Below, one piece after another: positions 16,631-24,493 of a stretch of 64,000 bases of DNA; positions within the stretch are counted from its first letter, which is position 1; each line of letters opens with the position of its first letter. The position numbers were made by a program, and so were the translations under genes. The stretch spans positions 11,737-75,736 of the forward strand of contig CAKTDV010000012.1 in the NCBI GenBank assembly GCA_934546745.1. Direction: 5' to 3'. The notes under the pieces are model-generated. The model made no database searches and was not told where the DNA came from. It saw only the letters and a list, made by a program, of their open reading frames with translations. This DNA comes from an uncultured Desulfovibrio sp. (lineage in GTDB: Bacteria; Desulfobacterota; Desulfovibrionia; Desulfovibrionales; Desulfovibrionaceae).

Positions 16631-17512
16631 ATGCCCGCCCTTCAGACGCCCTTTGGCAACTTCGCGGCCATCTGCCGCATGATCAAAATCGAGCACTCCG
16701 TCTTCGCGCTGCCCTACGCCTATGCCGGGGCCGTGCTGGCGGCGGACGGCATACCGCCTACGGGACTACTCATAGCCCTGACCGTCGCCATGATCGGCGT
16801 GCGCTCCTTTGCCATGGCCTTCAACCGCATCATGGATCTCCCTTTTGACAGCGAAAATCCGCGCACCTGGAATCGGCCGCTGGTCACGGGGGAAATCACC
16901 GTCCAGCAGACGCGGTCGTTCTGCGGCCTCATGGCCTTTGTCTTCATCTTTGCCTGCGCATTTCTCAATCAGCTCTGCCTGTACCTGTCCATCCCCGCCC
17001 TGCTCTTTGCCGCGGCCTACAGCTTTACCAAGCGTTTTTCGCCCCTCTGCCACTATTGGCTGGGCGCGACGCTGGGCCTTGCGCCGGTGGCGGGCTGGCT
17101 GGCCGTCTCACCCGACAGCCTCGGCATGCCCGCCGTGCTGCTCTTCTTTGCCGTCACCTTCTGGACGGCCGCATTTGACATCTACTACTCCTTTCAGGAT
17201 TATGAGTTCGATGTGGCCTTTGATCTCTATTCCGTGCCAGCCGTCTATGGCCCCGACACAGCCATGGCCATTGCCGGACTCTCCCACGCGGTGACGTCCA
17301 TCTTCCTGCTGCTGACGGGCTATGCCGCCAATCTGGGTTGGGCGTGGTACGCCGTCTGGCTGATCATCTCCGCCGTGCTGTTCTGGGAACACAGGCTGGT
17401 GCGGCCGGACGATCTGCGCCAGATCAACATGGCCTTCTTCACCCTTAACGGCGTCGTGTCCATCGTCATGCTGATCGGCGTCCTTCTGGGAGTCCTGCTC
17501 CGTGCCGCGTAA
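16631..17512 (+). CDS. mqnP: UbiA-family prenyltransferase, probably menaquinone MqnP
   Basis: 293-aa membrane prenyltransferase that would attach the polyprenyl tail in quinone synthesis. The first Asp-rich motif is FNRIMDLPFDSENPRTWNRP (NxxxDxxxD); the second is seen around DIYYSFQDYEFDVAFDLYSV. Seven to nine hydrophobic segments run through it. Desulfovibrio-type bacteria make menaquinone by the futalosine route, where this family is called MqnP; assignment over UbiA rests on that knowledge, not on a unique motif. Its stop overlaps darP by 11 bp. Confidence 0.88.
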   Translation: MPALQTPFGNFAAICRMIKIEHSVFALPYAYAGAVLAADGIPPTGLLIALTVAMIGVRSFAMAFNRIMDLPFDSENPRTWNRPLVTGEITVQQTRSFCGLMAFVFIFACAFLNQLCLYLSIPALLFAAAYSFTKRFSPLCHYWLGATLGLAPVAGWLAVSPDSLGMPAVLLFFAVTFWTAAFDIYYSFQDYEFDVAFDLYSVPAVYGPDTAMAIAGLSHAVTSIFLLLTGYAANLGWAWYAVWLIISAVLFWEHRLVRPDDLRQINMAFFTLNGVVSIVMLIGVLLGVLLRAA

Positions 17513-18086
17513 AAAAACCGTACAATGGCGCGCCAGCGGCGACATCACGGACACCGGGGAAAGCCTGAGCCGTTCGGCCAGGAAACGCCGGAGCACGGCC
17601 CTGCAGACGCTGGGCGAACGGCTGACGGAGCTGGCTCCCGGAGTGCGCGCGGCACTCCCCCTCTCCCCGGATCTGGAAGAGGCGCTCCGCCTCTACGACA
17701 GCATCCGCGACAGGGAAGGCCGCCGCAGGCAACGGCAGTATATCGGCCGCCTCATGCGGGACGTCGACGCGGAACCCATCGAGGCGGCCCTTGCCGCCCG
17801 TACCGCCGCCCATCAGGCGGACGCGGCCCTGCACCGCCGGGCAGAACAGTGGCGTTCCGCCCTGTTGGATGCCACCACGGCACAACTGCCGGAGCTGCTG
17901 CGCCGCTGCCTGCCCGACGCGGACACCGCCACACGGGAAGCTCTGGAACGAACGGCGCGGGCCGCCCGTGAGGAAGCCCCCGCCGGGCCGCCCCACGCCC
18001 GCCGCGCCCTTTTCCGGGCACTCATGGCCGCCCTGCGAGCCGCCGACAGCCCGCAAGGAGAACAATGCTCCCGGAAGGAAGCATGA
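17502..18086 (+). CDS. darP: Ribosome biogenesis factor DarP (DUF615, YjgA family)
   Basis: 194 aa, a helical basic protein associated with late 50S assembly. The family core is recognisable: KRRSTALQTLGERLTELAPG, then a region with LPLSPDLEEALRLYDSIRD and the REGRRRQRQYIGRLMRDVD signature. The C-terminal part is more variable and Arg/Ala-rich. Start is GTG 17502 inside the mqnP 3' end, suggesting translational coupling. No sign of disruption. Confidence 0.88.
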   Translation: MPRKKTVQWRASGDITDTGESLSRSARKRRSTALQTLGERLTELAPGVRAALPLSPDLEEALRLYDSIRDREGRRRQRQYIGRLMRDVDAEPIEAALAARTAAHQADAALHRRAEQWRSALLDATTAQLPELLRRCLPDADTATREALERTARAAREEAPAGPPHARRALFRALMAALRAADSPQGEQCSRKEA

Positions 18087-18153
18087 TCTGTACGGACGGG
18101 AAGGAAAAAGACAGCCCGACTACGAACCCACACAAAACAAAGGGAGCGCAGGT

Positions 18154-18408
18154 ATGTCCATGACCCCCCCAAAAAAAACGGGGAAGCCGCGCACAGGAAA
18201 AAACAGGCAGCGCGGCTACCACATCTCCATCCAGTGCCAAAAGGCGGAATACGACACCATCACCGAGATCGCGGAAAAGCTAGGCATTTCCCGTGAGCAG
18301 GTGGTCAGGAACGTCATCATGAAACACCTGCACAATGAAAAAAATAAGCTGTTGTCCGCCAAAGCAAACCAACCAGTCCAGCCAAGCCCCCCAGACCAAC
18401 CCGTCTAG
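18154..18408 (+). CDS. Small ribbon-helix-helix-like protein
   Basis: 84 aa. The basic N-terminal tail (KKTGKPRTGKNRQRGY) is followed by HISIQCQKAEYDTITEIAEK and LGISREQVVRNVIMKHL, a pattern like the beta strand, helix, turn and helix of a ribbon-helix-helix DNA-binding domain. The last ~25 residues are Pro/Gln-rich. AGGGAG precedes the ATG. No toxin partner is adjacent, so a free-standing regulator is more likely than an antitoxin. Name not known. Confidence 0.7.
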   Translation: MSMTPPKKTGKPRTGKNRQRGYHISIQCQKAEYDTITEIAEKLGISREQVVRNVIMKHLHNEKNKLLSAKANQPVQPSPPDQPV

Positions 18409-18486
18409 GCTGCTAACGCGAACACACGCCAAGACCAGCAGCCCCGGCGGCGAAAACCGCCACAGAAAAATTTTTGAAAAAACCGC

Positions 18487-18515
18487 TTGACGCCCGGAGG
18501 GTTTTCCCGTAGAAC
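18487..18515 (+). promoter_or_regulatory. Promoter of tRNA-Thr
   Basis: TTGACG (18487-18492), exact 17-bp spacer, TAGAAC (18510-18515). The predicted transcription start falls about 15 nt before the mature tRNA 5' end. Confidence 0.7.
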
Positions 18516-18536
18516 CTCTTCTGTCGAGAGCGACAT

Positions 18537-18612
18537 GCCCTTGTAGCTCAGTCGGTAGAGTGCATCCTTGGTAAGGATGAGGTCACCAGTTCAATCCTGG
18601 TCAAGGGCTCCA
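18537..18612 (+). tRNA. tRNA-Thr(GGT)
   Basis: 76-nt cloverleaf. The acceptor stem GCCCTTG pairs with CAAGGGC, followed by discriminator T and encoded CCA. The D-arm contains GCTCAGTCGGTAGAGT. The anticodon stem CATCC/GGATG encloses the loop TTGGTAA, giving anticodon GGT for threonine codon ACC. The T-arm ACCAG-TTCAATC-CTGGT is intact. Confidence 0.97.
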
Positions 18613-18620
18613 GAGAAAAT

Positions 18621-18650
18621 AAAACGTCCGTGGAAACATGGACGTTTTTT
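18621..18650 (+). terminator. Rho-independent terminator after tRNA-Thr
   Basis: Arms AAAACGTCC (18621-18629) and GGACGTTTT (18640-18648) flank a 10-nt loop and are followed by a T run. It also rules out a translation start at the GTG 18630 for the next gene. Confidence 0.8.
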
Positions 18651-18686
18651 TATTCCTCCTTCCCTTCTTACCCCACTGTATCCGTC

Positions 18687-19034
18687 ATGCAACTGCCCGT
18701 TCCCGCCGTCACCATCGGCCTACTGCTCTGCTCCAACATCTTCATGACGTTCGCCTGGTACGGGCATCTCCGGCACAGGGGGTCCGCCCTGCCGCTGGTC
18801 ATCCTTGCCAGCTGGGGCATCGCCTTTTTCGAATACCTGCTCCAGGTGCCCGCCAACCGCATCGGCTACGGCTATTTCAACGCCGCCGAACTCAAGACCA
18901 TTCAGGAAATCGTCTCCCTCAGCGTTTTCTGTTTCTTTTCCGTGTTCTATCTGCACGAGCCCCTGCGCTGGAACTATATCGTCGGGTTTGCCCTTATCGT
19001 GCTGGCCGCCTGGGTCATCTTCAAACAATGGTAG
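18687..19034 (+). CDS. DUF486 family small membrane protein (DMT-like)
   Basis: 115 aa with four hydrophobic helices, like a small drug/metabolite-transporter subunit. The family core is clear: LLLCSNIFMTFAWYGHLRH, ASWGIAFFEYLLQVPANRIG, YLHEPLRWNYIVGFALIVLA. Start ATG 18687 is chosen over an in-frame GTG at 18630 because the latter lies in the tRNA terminator loop and the family normally starts just before the first helix; no strong ribosome site is visible for either. Substrate unknown. The TauE/SafE gene follows after 12 bp. Confidence 0.82.
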   Translation: MQLPVPAVTIGLLLCSNIFMTFAWYGHLRHRGSALPLVILASWGIAFFEYLLQVPANRIGYGYFNAAELKTIQEIVSLSVFCFFSVFYLHEPLRWNYIVGFALIVLAAWVIFKQW

Positions 19035-19046
19035 GAGGCGGAGAAC

Positions 19047-19811
19047 ATGATCACCACAAGCGTTCTCGCCATCTGCACGCTGGCGGCCCTGCTGGCGGGC
19101 TGTATCGACGCCGTTGCCGGAGGGGGCGGGCTCATCACCCTCCCCGCGCTGCTGCTCACCGGCGTGCCGCCGCATACGGCGCTGGCCTGCAACAAGGTCA
19201 GCGCCTGCCTTGGCACGGCCACGGCGCTTGGCACCTTCGCCCGCAGCGGCCTCGTCGTCTGGAGGCTTGCCGCCATTGGCGCGGGCTTTGCCCTGGCGGG
19301 TTCGGCCATCGGTTCCCGGCTGGCCCTGAGTCTTGACGCCAACACGCTGGGCAAAGTACTCATCGTCCTTCTGCCCTTTGCCATGATGGCCACGCTGATC
19401 CCGCAGAAGGACAGAGCGACGCCGCTGGTCTCCGACGGCCCGCGTTTCTACGTACTCGCCCCGCTCTGCTGCCTTGGCGTGGGCGTCTACGACGGCTTTT
19501 TCGGCCCCGCCACGGGCTGTTTCTTCATTCTGGCCCTGCATCTGCTGGTGCGCGTCCATCTTCTCCAGGCCAGCGCCACCACCAAGGTACTCAATCTGGC
19601 CTCCAACGCGGGCGCGGCCCTCGTCTTCATCCTGAGCGGCGATGTGGTCTGGACGCTGGCCCTCTGCATGGCCGCCGGTTCCATAACCGGCAACTGGCTG
19701 GGAAGCCGCATGGCCATCCGTATCGGCGGCGCGCTTGTCCGGCGGGCGCTGATCGTCTCGCTCTCCCTGCTCATGATCTCCCTGATCTGGACCTATTTCC
19801 TCAAGGGATGA
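19047..19811 (+). CDS. TauE/SafE family sulfite/organosulfur exporter-like permease
   Basis: 254 aa with about eight membrane segments in two related halves, the TauE/SafE (TSUP) layout. The first-half signature is CIDAVAGGGGLITLPALLL and the second-half counterpart is GVYDGFFGPATGCFFILAL. ACNKVSACLGTATALGTFAR is also typical. Members move sulfite, sulfonates or related anions; in a sulfur-metabolising organism this is plausible, but the substrate cannot be read from sequence. Confidence 0.88.
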   Translation: MITTSVLAICTLAALLAGCIDAVAGGGGLITLPALLLTGVPPHTALACNKVSACLGTATALGTFARSGLVVWRLAAIGAGFALAGSAIGSRLALSLDANTLGKVLIVLLPFAMMATLIPQKDRATPLVSDGPRFYVLAPLCCLGVGVYDGFFGPATGCFFILALHLLVRVHLLQASATTKVLNLASNAGAALVFILSGDVVWTLALCMAAGSITGNWLGSRMAIRIGGALVRRALIVSLSLLMISLIWTYFLKG

Positions 19812-19818
19812 TGACGGC

Positions 19819-20577
19819 GTGACATCCCCGCTGATTCCGCCGCATCCGCCGCGCCCGGCGCTGCATCTGCTGTTCTGCGCCGCGCTCCCGCCGTCGCTGG
19901 CGGCCCGGCTGCGGGACTGGACAGCGGCCCGGCTCTCTCCTGAGGATACGGCACACAGAGAACGTTTTACCGATCCCCAGGCGGCGCGGGCGCGCCTGCT
20001 GGCACGGGCGCTGCTGCTTCTTGCCTGCCGCCATGCCTGCCCCGCCCTGCCCGCCACGCTCGTGGCGATGCCGTCCGGTGCGCCCGCGTTCCGCCGCCTT
20101 TCCCCGGAAATGTCTCCAGCGGGGCTACCGCCTGAGGGGATGGAGGCGGCCGTCTCCTTTGCCTACAGCCCGCACGCCGTTGCCTGCGGGCTGGCCCTGG
20201 GTCCGGCGGGACTGCGTCTGGGCGTCGATCTGGAAGCCGTCGCGTCTCCGCCCCCAGCGCCGCGCGCCTTCCACAGCGACGAACGCGACGCGACGCCTTG
20301 CGAGGCCCTGCGCCGCTGGACCGTCAAGGAAGCTCTGCTGAAGGCCTGGGGGACGGGTCTCACTCTCGATCCGGCGCGCGTCTCCACAGGGCGTCGCGGG
20401 CAACGGCGGGGCGTGTCCGCTCCCTTTCCCGCACTGCCGCCGCTTTTCTGGAACTCGCTGCCGCTTCCCGGGCACTGGTGTTCCTTCGCGCTCTCACACA
20501 GCCTTCCGCTGCGTCTCTCTTGCCTGACGCCCGCCACCGTCGCGGCGGCGCTCCGGGAACCGCGCCAGTCCTCATAA
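19819..20577 (+). CDS. 4'-phosphopantetheinyl transferase, Sfp-like
   Basis: 252 aa. It would transfer phosphopantetheine from CoA to a carrier protein. Motifs in order: VSFAYSPHAVACGLAL (the SHS-like region), LRLGVDLEAV (the G-x-D-x-E Mg/CoA site) and LRRWTVKEALLKAWGTGLTL (the W-x-x-K-E-A signature). The F-H-S-D-E stretch (FHSDERDA) fits too. Start GTG 19819, 7 bp after the exporter stop. No polyketide or NRPS gene is nearby, so the target is probably an ACP elsewhere. Its C-terminal end abuts a decayed fic gene on the other strand. Confidence 0.85.
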   Translation: MTSPLIPPHPPRPALHLLFCAALPPSLAARLRDWTAARLSPEDTAHRERFTDPQAARARLLARALLLLACRHACPALPATLVAMPSGAPAFRRLSPEMSPAGLPPEGMEAAVSFAYSPHAVACGLALGPAGLRLGVDLEAVASPPPAPRAFHSDERDATPCEALRRWTVKEALLKAWGTGLTLDPARVSTGRRGQRRGVSAPFPALPPLFWNSLPLPGHWCSFALSHSLPLRLSCLTPATVAAALREPRQSS

Positions 20578-20810
20578 AAAGAAGATTGCTCGATACCCTT
20601 GAAGATGACTTCGCGATAGAGGCTGTTGCCAAAGCGGAAATTGCCCCTGGCAATGTTGACATCGCGCAACCGCCCGGCAACGTCATAGAGACCGTCAAAG
20701 AGATAGGCGTGTATCTCTTGCAGGCCCTGACCGTTCCCCCTTCCAGGCGGTCACAATCACCGCTTTCAAAAAGACGGACGCCTTGATCAGGCTTTGCGGA
20801 CAAGGCCCAT
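20578..20810 (-). pseudogene. fic: Decayed fic gene (cell filamentation/Fic AMPylase), N-terminal fragment
   Basis: Not an open frame, but joining three minus-strand frames rebuilds a Fic N-terminal half. An ATG at 20810 with GGAGG starts MGLVRKA. After a +1 shift it reads DQGVRLFESGDCDRLEGGTV. After a second shift of one base it reads GLQEIHAYLFDGLYDVAG, then NIARGNFRFGNSLYREV and IEQSSFYED. These match the family pattern before the catalytic loop. The H-P-F-x-x-G-N-G-R active site and everything after it are missing, so the remnant cannot be active. It lies just after pqiC on the same strand. Confidence 0.75.
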
Positions 20811-20839
20811 ACCTCCCTCCCCACCGCACGGCACACGCC

Positions 20840-21466
20840 TTAGCGCGATGCGCGGCGAGGCAGCGCAACAGCCAGCTGATCGGCAAGATGGATGCCCAGA
20901 CGCTGAACGAGCAGGCTCTGACTCCGGGCCAGCGCGGAAAAATCCGGACCGCCGGGTTCTTCGTCGGAAAAGACGCCCTGCGCCAAGACGCCGCCGCGCG
21001 TATCCCGCAACTGCCAGCGGGCGGACAGACAGGAGCCGTCCTGGAAATCGCCGTCCAGCCGCAGGATGTCCACCAGCAGCGCTGGAGCCTGTTCCCCCGC
21101 GTCACCATCGGGCAGGAGGCTGTACCCGCCCCCGGCCAGACGCGGGGCCAGCACTTCCCGCAGCACGCGATGCACGCCCTTTGCCAGCGGTTCTGCCCAC
21201 TGATGAAGCCCGGCCACTTCCAGCCGCGCATCCTGGGCGTGGCGCACGATCATGTCCCGCCGGTCAAGGTATTCCGGCACGGCCACCGCGCCAAGGCGCA
21301 ACGTCCCGCCGGGCAGGGGGCCTGTCCGCTGGGGCGGCTGGCCGCTGTCCAGCAGATAGAAGGAGGTGGGAGCACTCTTGACGCAGCCCATGCCCGGCAG
21401 GGCCAGCGCAAGGCAGAGCGCGGCCATCCACAGGCGGGAGAAGAGGATCTGGCGGGAAACGATCAT
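20840..21466 (-). CDS. PqiC/YmbA-like ABC-transport auxiliary lipoprotein
   Basis: 208 aa. The N-terminal signal peptide has the lipobox LPGMGC (cysteine about residue 28). FYLLDSGQPPQRTG and LRLGAVAVPEYLDRRDMIVR match the PqiC family start, and LHQWAEPLAKGVHRVLREVLA is its signature. PqiC-type lipoproteins sit on the inner leaflet of the outer membrane and dock MCE-protein channels. Its ATG overlaps the mlaD stop (ATGA), so it is the last gene of the mlaEFD operon. Confidence 0.88.
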   Translation of the reverse strand: MIVSRQILFSRLWMAALCLALALPGMGCVKSAPTSFYLLDSGQPPQRTGPLPGGTLRLGAVAVPEYLDRRDMIVRHAQDARLEVAGLHQWAEPLAKGVHRVLREVLAPRLAGGGYSLLPDGDAGEQAPALLVDILRLDGDFQDGSCLSARWQLRDTRGGVLAQGVFSDEEPGGPDFSALARSQSLLVQRLGIHLADQLAVALPRRASR

Positions 21467-22410
21467 CGGCGTTGTCCTTGTTTACCGTAGATGAGGGCTT
21501 CGGGGTTGCGTTCGATGGTATCGGCCACGGAACGCAGGGAACTCATGGCCGCCGTCGCCTCGCGCAGCATGCGCCGCAAATCCTCCATGACGGGCGACGC
21601 GGGATGCAGCACCGCTCCGGCGGTACGGGTGACGCGCTCCACATGTTCCATGGCCAGACGGAAGCGCTCCAATGCCGGAGGCAGTTCCCCGGAAGCCGCG
21701 CCAAGCGTCGTGTTCAACCGTTGCACCGCGGGCCGGGTCTCCTCCATGAGACTGTCCAGCCGGGCAAAGCTGGCCCGCATGGCGGCAAAGGCCCCGGTAA
21801 AGCTCTCCAGCGCCGTCTCGATCCTGCCGGATCCCAGCAGGGCCGCCAGCGCGCGCAGCGACACGTCCGCGGACACCGCCATCTCGGCCAGCGGCAGGCT
21901 GGCCAGACGCCGTTGCAACTGATCGATGGGCGACGGCAGGGTGGGAATCTCCATATCCGGCGTGGCGGAATGATAGACGGCCTCCGTTCCCGGGGCAAAA
22001 TCCAGCTCGATGCGGAACTGTCCCGTCACCAGGCTCTGCATTTGCAGGCGGGCGCGCAAACCGCCCTGAATCATGCGCCGGAAGGTCTCCCGCTGCAATT
22101 CGGCCGTGGGCGCTCCCCCGACGCCTTCGAAGGCGTCCTCCTTGAGGCGCACGTAGACGGGAATGGACGGCCCGGCCTCGCCGGGGCGGGCTTCCAGCGC
22201 GATGCGGGTCACGCTGCCCAGCGGCACGCCGCGAAACACCACCGGGGATCCGATTTGCAGCCCACTGACGGATCCGTCAAAATACAGCACGTATTCCATG
22301 GCGGAACTGAGCAGACGTCCACCGCCAAGCGCCGCGATGCCCACGGCGAACAGCAGCAGGCCGCCGATGACGAACGCCCCGACGGCCGTTTTCTGTGTTT
22401 TGGAGGCCAT
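21463..22410 (-). CDS. mlaD: MlaD-like MCE-domain lipid-binding protein
   Basis: 315 aa. One N-terminal membrane anchor (VGAFVIGGLLLFAVGIAALG) is followed by an MCE domain (FDGSVSGLQIGSPVVFRGVP, the family signature) and a long helical tail of about 170 residues. MCE proteins form periplasmic rings or tubes that shuttle phospholipids between membranes. The long tail is closer to PqiB/YebT or Mce-type helical tubes than to the short E. coli MlaD. Sits between the ATPase and the lipoprotein in a compact operon. Confidence 0.9.
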   Translation of the reverse strand: MASKTQKTAVGAFVIGGLLLFAVGIAALGGGRLLSSAMEYVLYFDGSVSGLQIGSPVVFRGVPLGSVTRIALEARPGEAGPSIPVYVRLKEDAFEGVGGAPTAELQRETFRRMIQGGLRARLQMQSLVTGQFRIELDFAPGTEAVYHSATPDMEIPTLPSPIDQLQRRLASLPLAEMAVSADVSLRALAALLGSGRIETALESFTGAFAAMRASFARLDSLMEETRPAVQRLNTTLGAASGELPPALERFRLAMEHVERVTRTAGAVLHPASPVMEDLRRMLREATAAMSSLRSVADTIERNPEALIYGKQGQRR

Positions 22411-22428
22411 AGGCCCTGTCTCCTTGTT

Positions 22429-23232
22429 TCATGGCGCGGCGCGTTCAGGCGTCTCCCGCCCCTCGCCGCCACGTGTGAGAAAATTGCGCGCGCCGGAGGC
22501 CGCGCCGGGATCGCGCAGCATGGCCTGGGGATTGCCGCGCGCCGTGACGGTGCGGGATGCGGCGTCCAGAAAGATGCCGTTGGTGGCGATGGCGAAAATG
22601 CTGGCCAGTTCGTGCGAGACGATGACAAAGGTCGTTCCCAGCGTGTCGCGCAATTCAAGAATAAGGTCGTCCAGCAGGCGGGAACTGACGGGATCCAGCC
22701 CCGCCGAAGGCTCATCCAGGAAAAGGATAGCGGGATCCAGCGCCAGCGCGCGCGCCAGACCTGCGCGCTTGCGCATGCCGCCACTGATTTCGCTGGGGTA
22801 GTAGTCCTCAAAACCGGCCAGCCCTGCCAACGCCAGCTTGAGGGAGGCCAGTTCGCGGATTTCCGCCTCGCCAAGATCCGTGTACAGCTGCAGGGGAAGG
22901 CCCACGTTTTCCGCCAGCGTCATGGAACTCCACAGCGCGCCGCTCTGGAAGAGGACGCCCACACCGCGCATGAGGCGCCGCCGCGCCTCCTCTCCGGCGC
23001 TCCAGAAATCCCGCCCGCCGTAGAGAACCCGGCCCCGGCCCGGCGCTTTCAGCCCCATGAGCACGCGCAGCAGCGTGCTCTTGCCGCAGCCGGAACCACC
23101 CATGATGAAAAAGATGTCTCCCCCGCGCACGTCAAAGCTCACGTCGCGCATGAGCACGTAGTCCCCATAGGCGACGGTCAGATCACGGACGGACAGGCAC
23201 GGCGTTTCGGAAAGGGGTGCTTTGCTGTTCAT
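22429..23232 (-). CDS. mlaF: ABC transporter ATP-binding protein, MlaF type
   Basis: 267-aa ATPase powering the MCE transport system. Walker A is MGGSGCGKSTLLRVLMGL, the signature loop is EISGGMRKRAGLARALALDP, and Walker B follows as AILFLDEPSAGLDPVSSRLL, then the H-loop in VIVSHELASIF. DYYPSEISGGMRKR is characteristic of the MlaF/Mkl branch. The gene starts 3 bp after the mlaE stop. Confidence 0.93.
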   Translation of the reverse strand: MNSKAPLSETPCLSVRDLTVAYGDYVLMRDVSFDVRGGDIFFIMGGSGCGKSTLLRVLMGLKAPGRGRVLYGGRDFWSAGEEARRRLMRGVGVLFQSGALWSSMTLAENVGLPLQLYTDLGEAEIRELASLKLALAGLAGFEDYYPSEISGGMRKRAGLARALALDPAILFLDEPSAGLDPVSSRLLDDLILELRDTLGTTFVIVSHELASIFAIATNGIFLDAASRTVTARGNPQAMLRDPGAASGARNFLTRGGEGRETPERAAP

Positions 23233-23235
23233 GGC

Positions 23236-24360
23236 TCAGATACGCAACAGATTGCAGACGACGGTAATGATGGCCGTGGCCACGATGATGCCCACAAGCG
23301 CATGCACCACGGCCGTAGTGGTGGCGCGCCCCACGGCCAGGGCGCTCCTGCCGCAGCGTATGCCATGATAGCAGCCGGACAGGGCCACGATGACGCCGAA
23401 CACTCCCCCGTAGACAAGACCGATGAGGCCATGCCGGAAATTGACCATGGAAATGGTGGCGTTCATGTACTCCAGCGCGTTGAGATCCAGCATGGTCACG
23501 CCCACCAGAAAACCGCCGAGAATGCCCATGAGATCGGCGTAGACGGTGAGCAGCGGCGTCATCAGCGCCAGCGCCAGCAGGCGCGGCAGCACCAGAAAAT
23601 CCGTGGGCGGCAGGCCCGTGGTGGAGAGGGCATCCACCTCCTCATTGACCTGCATGGTGCCGATGACGGCGGCATAGGACGCGCCCATGCGCCCGGCCAT
23701 GACCACCCCCACCATGACGGCTCCCATGACGCGCAGCATGCCGATGCCCACCAGTCCGGCCACGTAGATTTGCGCGCCGAACTGCTGCAGCTGCACCGCC
23801 CCCACAAAGGCCAGAATCAATCCGAACAGCAGGCTTGTGACAGAGACGATGGGCAGAGCGCACACGCCGCATTCGTGCATGGCTTCCAGAAAATCCTGTG
23901 GCCGCATGGGTGATCGGCCCGTCACGAAACGCCAGAGCGACAGCGTGGCCTCGCCCAGAAATTCAAGGAAATCCCCGATGCGCGCGGGCAGGGACAGCAC
24001 GGCGCCGCCCAGCCGTTCCAGCGTCCCCTCGTCCCCGGCGGCACGCCCGGCCCCTTCCCTGGGGGGCACGGCAAAGGCCAGGCGCAGCAGGCGGCTCAGG
24101 CCGGGCGGCAGATCGTCCACAATCTCCCCTCCCGCGGCGCGCTCCAGACGCACAAGGCGAACGAGAAAGACCAGCAGGCTGCTGTCCCACTGAAGCGGCT
24201 CCTCCGCCGTCAGGCGCAGACGCCCGCACCCGCCCTCGGCGGCGCGCAGGGCTTCCCCCGCCTCAGGGGGCCAGGGGTGGGAAAGTTCCCATGTGCCGCC
24301 CACGCACACGAGACATTCCGCCCCGTCCCGGCGCAGGCGTATGTGCGGACCGGTGTTCAT
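23236..24360 (-). CDS. mlaE: MlaE family permease with N-terminal STAS-like domain
   Basis: 374 aa. The C-terminal ~250 residues are the MlaE permease: QDFLEAMHECGVCALPIVSV, VGIGMLRVMGAVMVGVVMAG and MGASYAAVIGTMQVNEEVDAL, the family core, then PRLLALALMTPLLTVYADLM. The N-terminal ~120 residues resemble a STAS domain (WDSSLLVFLVRLVRLERAAG), a fusion seen in several phyla where MlaB is a separate protein in E. coli. Start ATG 24360 is preferred over one 27 bp upstream because AAGGAT precedes it. First gene of mlaEFD-pqiC. Confidence 0.9.
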   Translation of the reverse strand: MNTGPHIRLRRDGAECLVCVGGTWELSHPWPPEAGEALRAAEGGCGRLRLTAEEPLQWDSSLLVFLVRLVRLERAAGGEIVDDLPPGLSRLLRLAFAVPPREGAGRAAGDEGTLERLGGAVLSLPARIGDFLEFLGEATLSLWRFVTGRSPMRPQDFLEAMHECGVCALPIVSVTSLLFGLILAFVGAVQLQQFGAQIYVAGLVGIGMLRVMGAVMVGVVMAGRMGASYAAVIGTMQVNEEVDALSTTGLPPTDFLVLPRLLALALMTPLLTVYADLMGILGGFLVGVTMLDLNALEYMNATISMVNFRHGLIGLVYGGVFGVIVALSGCYHGIRCGRSALAVGRATTTAVVHALVGIIVATAIITVVCNLLRI

Positions 24361-24422
24361 CGCGTCATCCTTTTTGCCTTTCCACACGTTGTGTGCTACC
24401 TGTGGGCTACCATAGACACGAA

Positions 24423-24451
24423 AGTATAGCCGCTGCGCGGCCTCCCCGCAA
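24423..24451 (-). promoter_or_regulatory. Promoter of the mlaEFD-pqiC operon
   Basis: On the minus strand TTGCGG (24451-24446), a 17-bp spacer and TATACT (24428-24423). It lies about 60 nt upstream of the mlaE start, in the divergent space shared with polA. Confidence 0.65.
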
Positions 24452-24493
24452 GAGCGGCGCGCCGCTTCCCCTCCAGCTCAAAGGACAGCAGCC

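Noticed and set aside
18630..18686. Upstream GTG start for the DUF486 protein
   Set aside because: It lies in the loop of the tRNA terminator and adds residues not found in the family.
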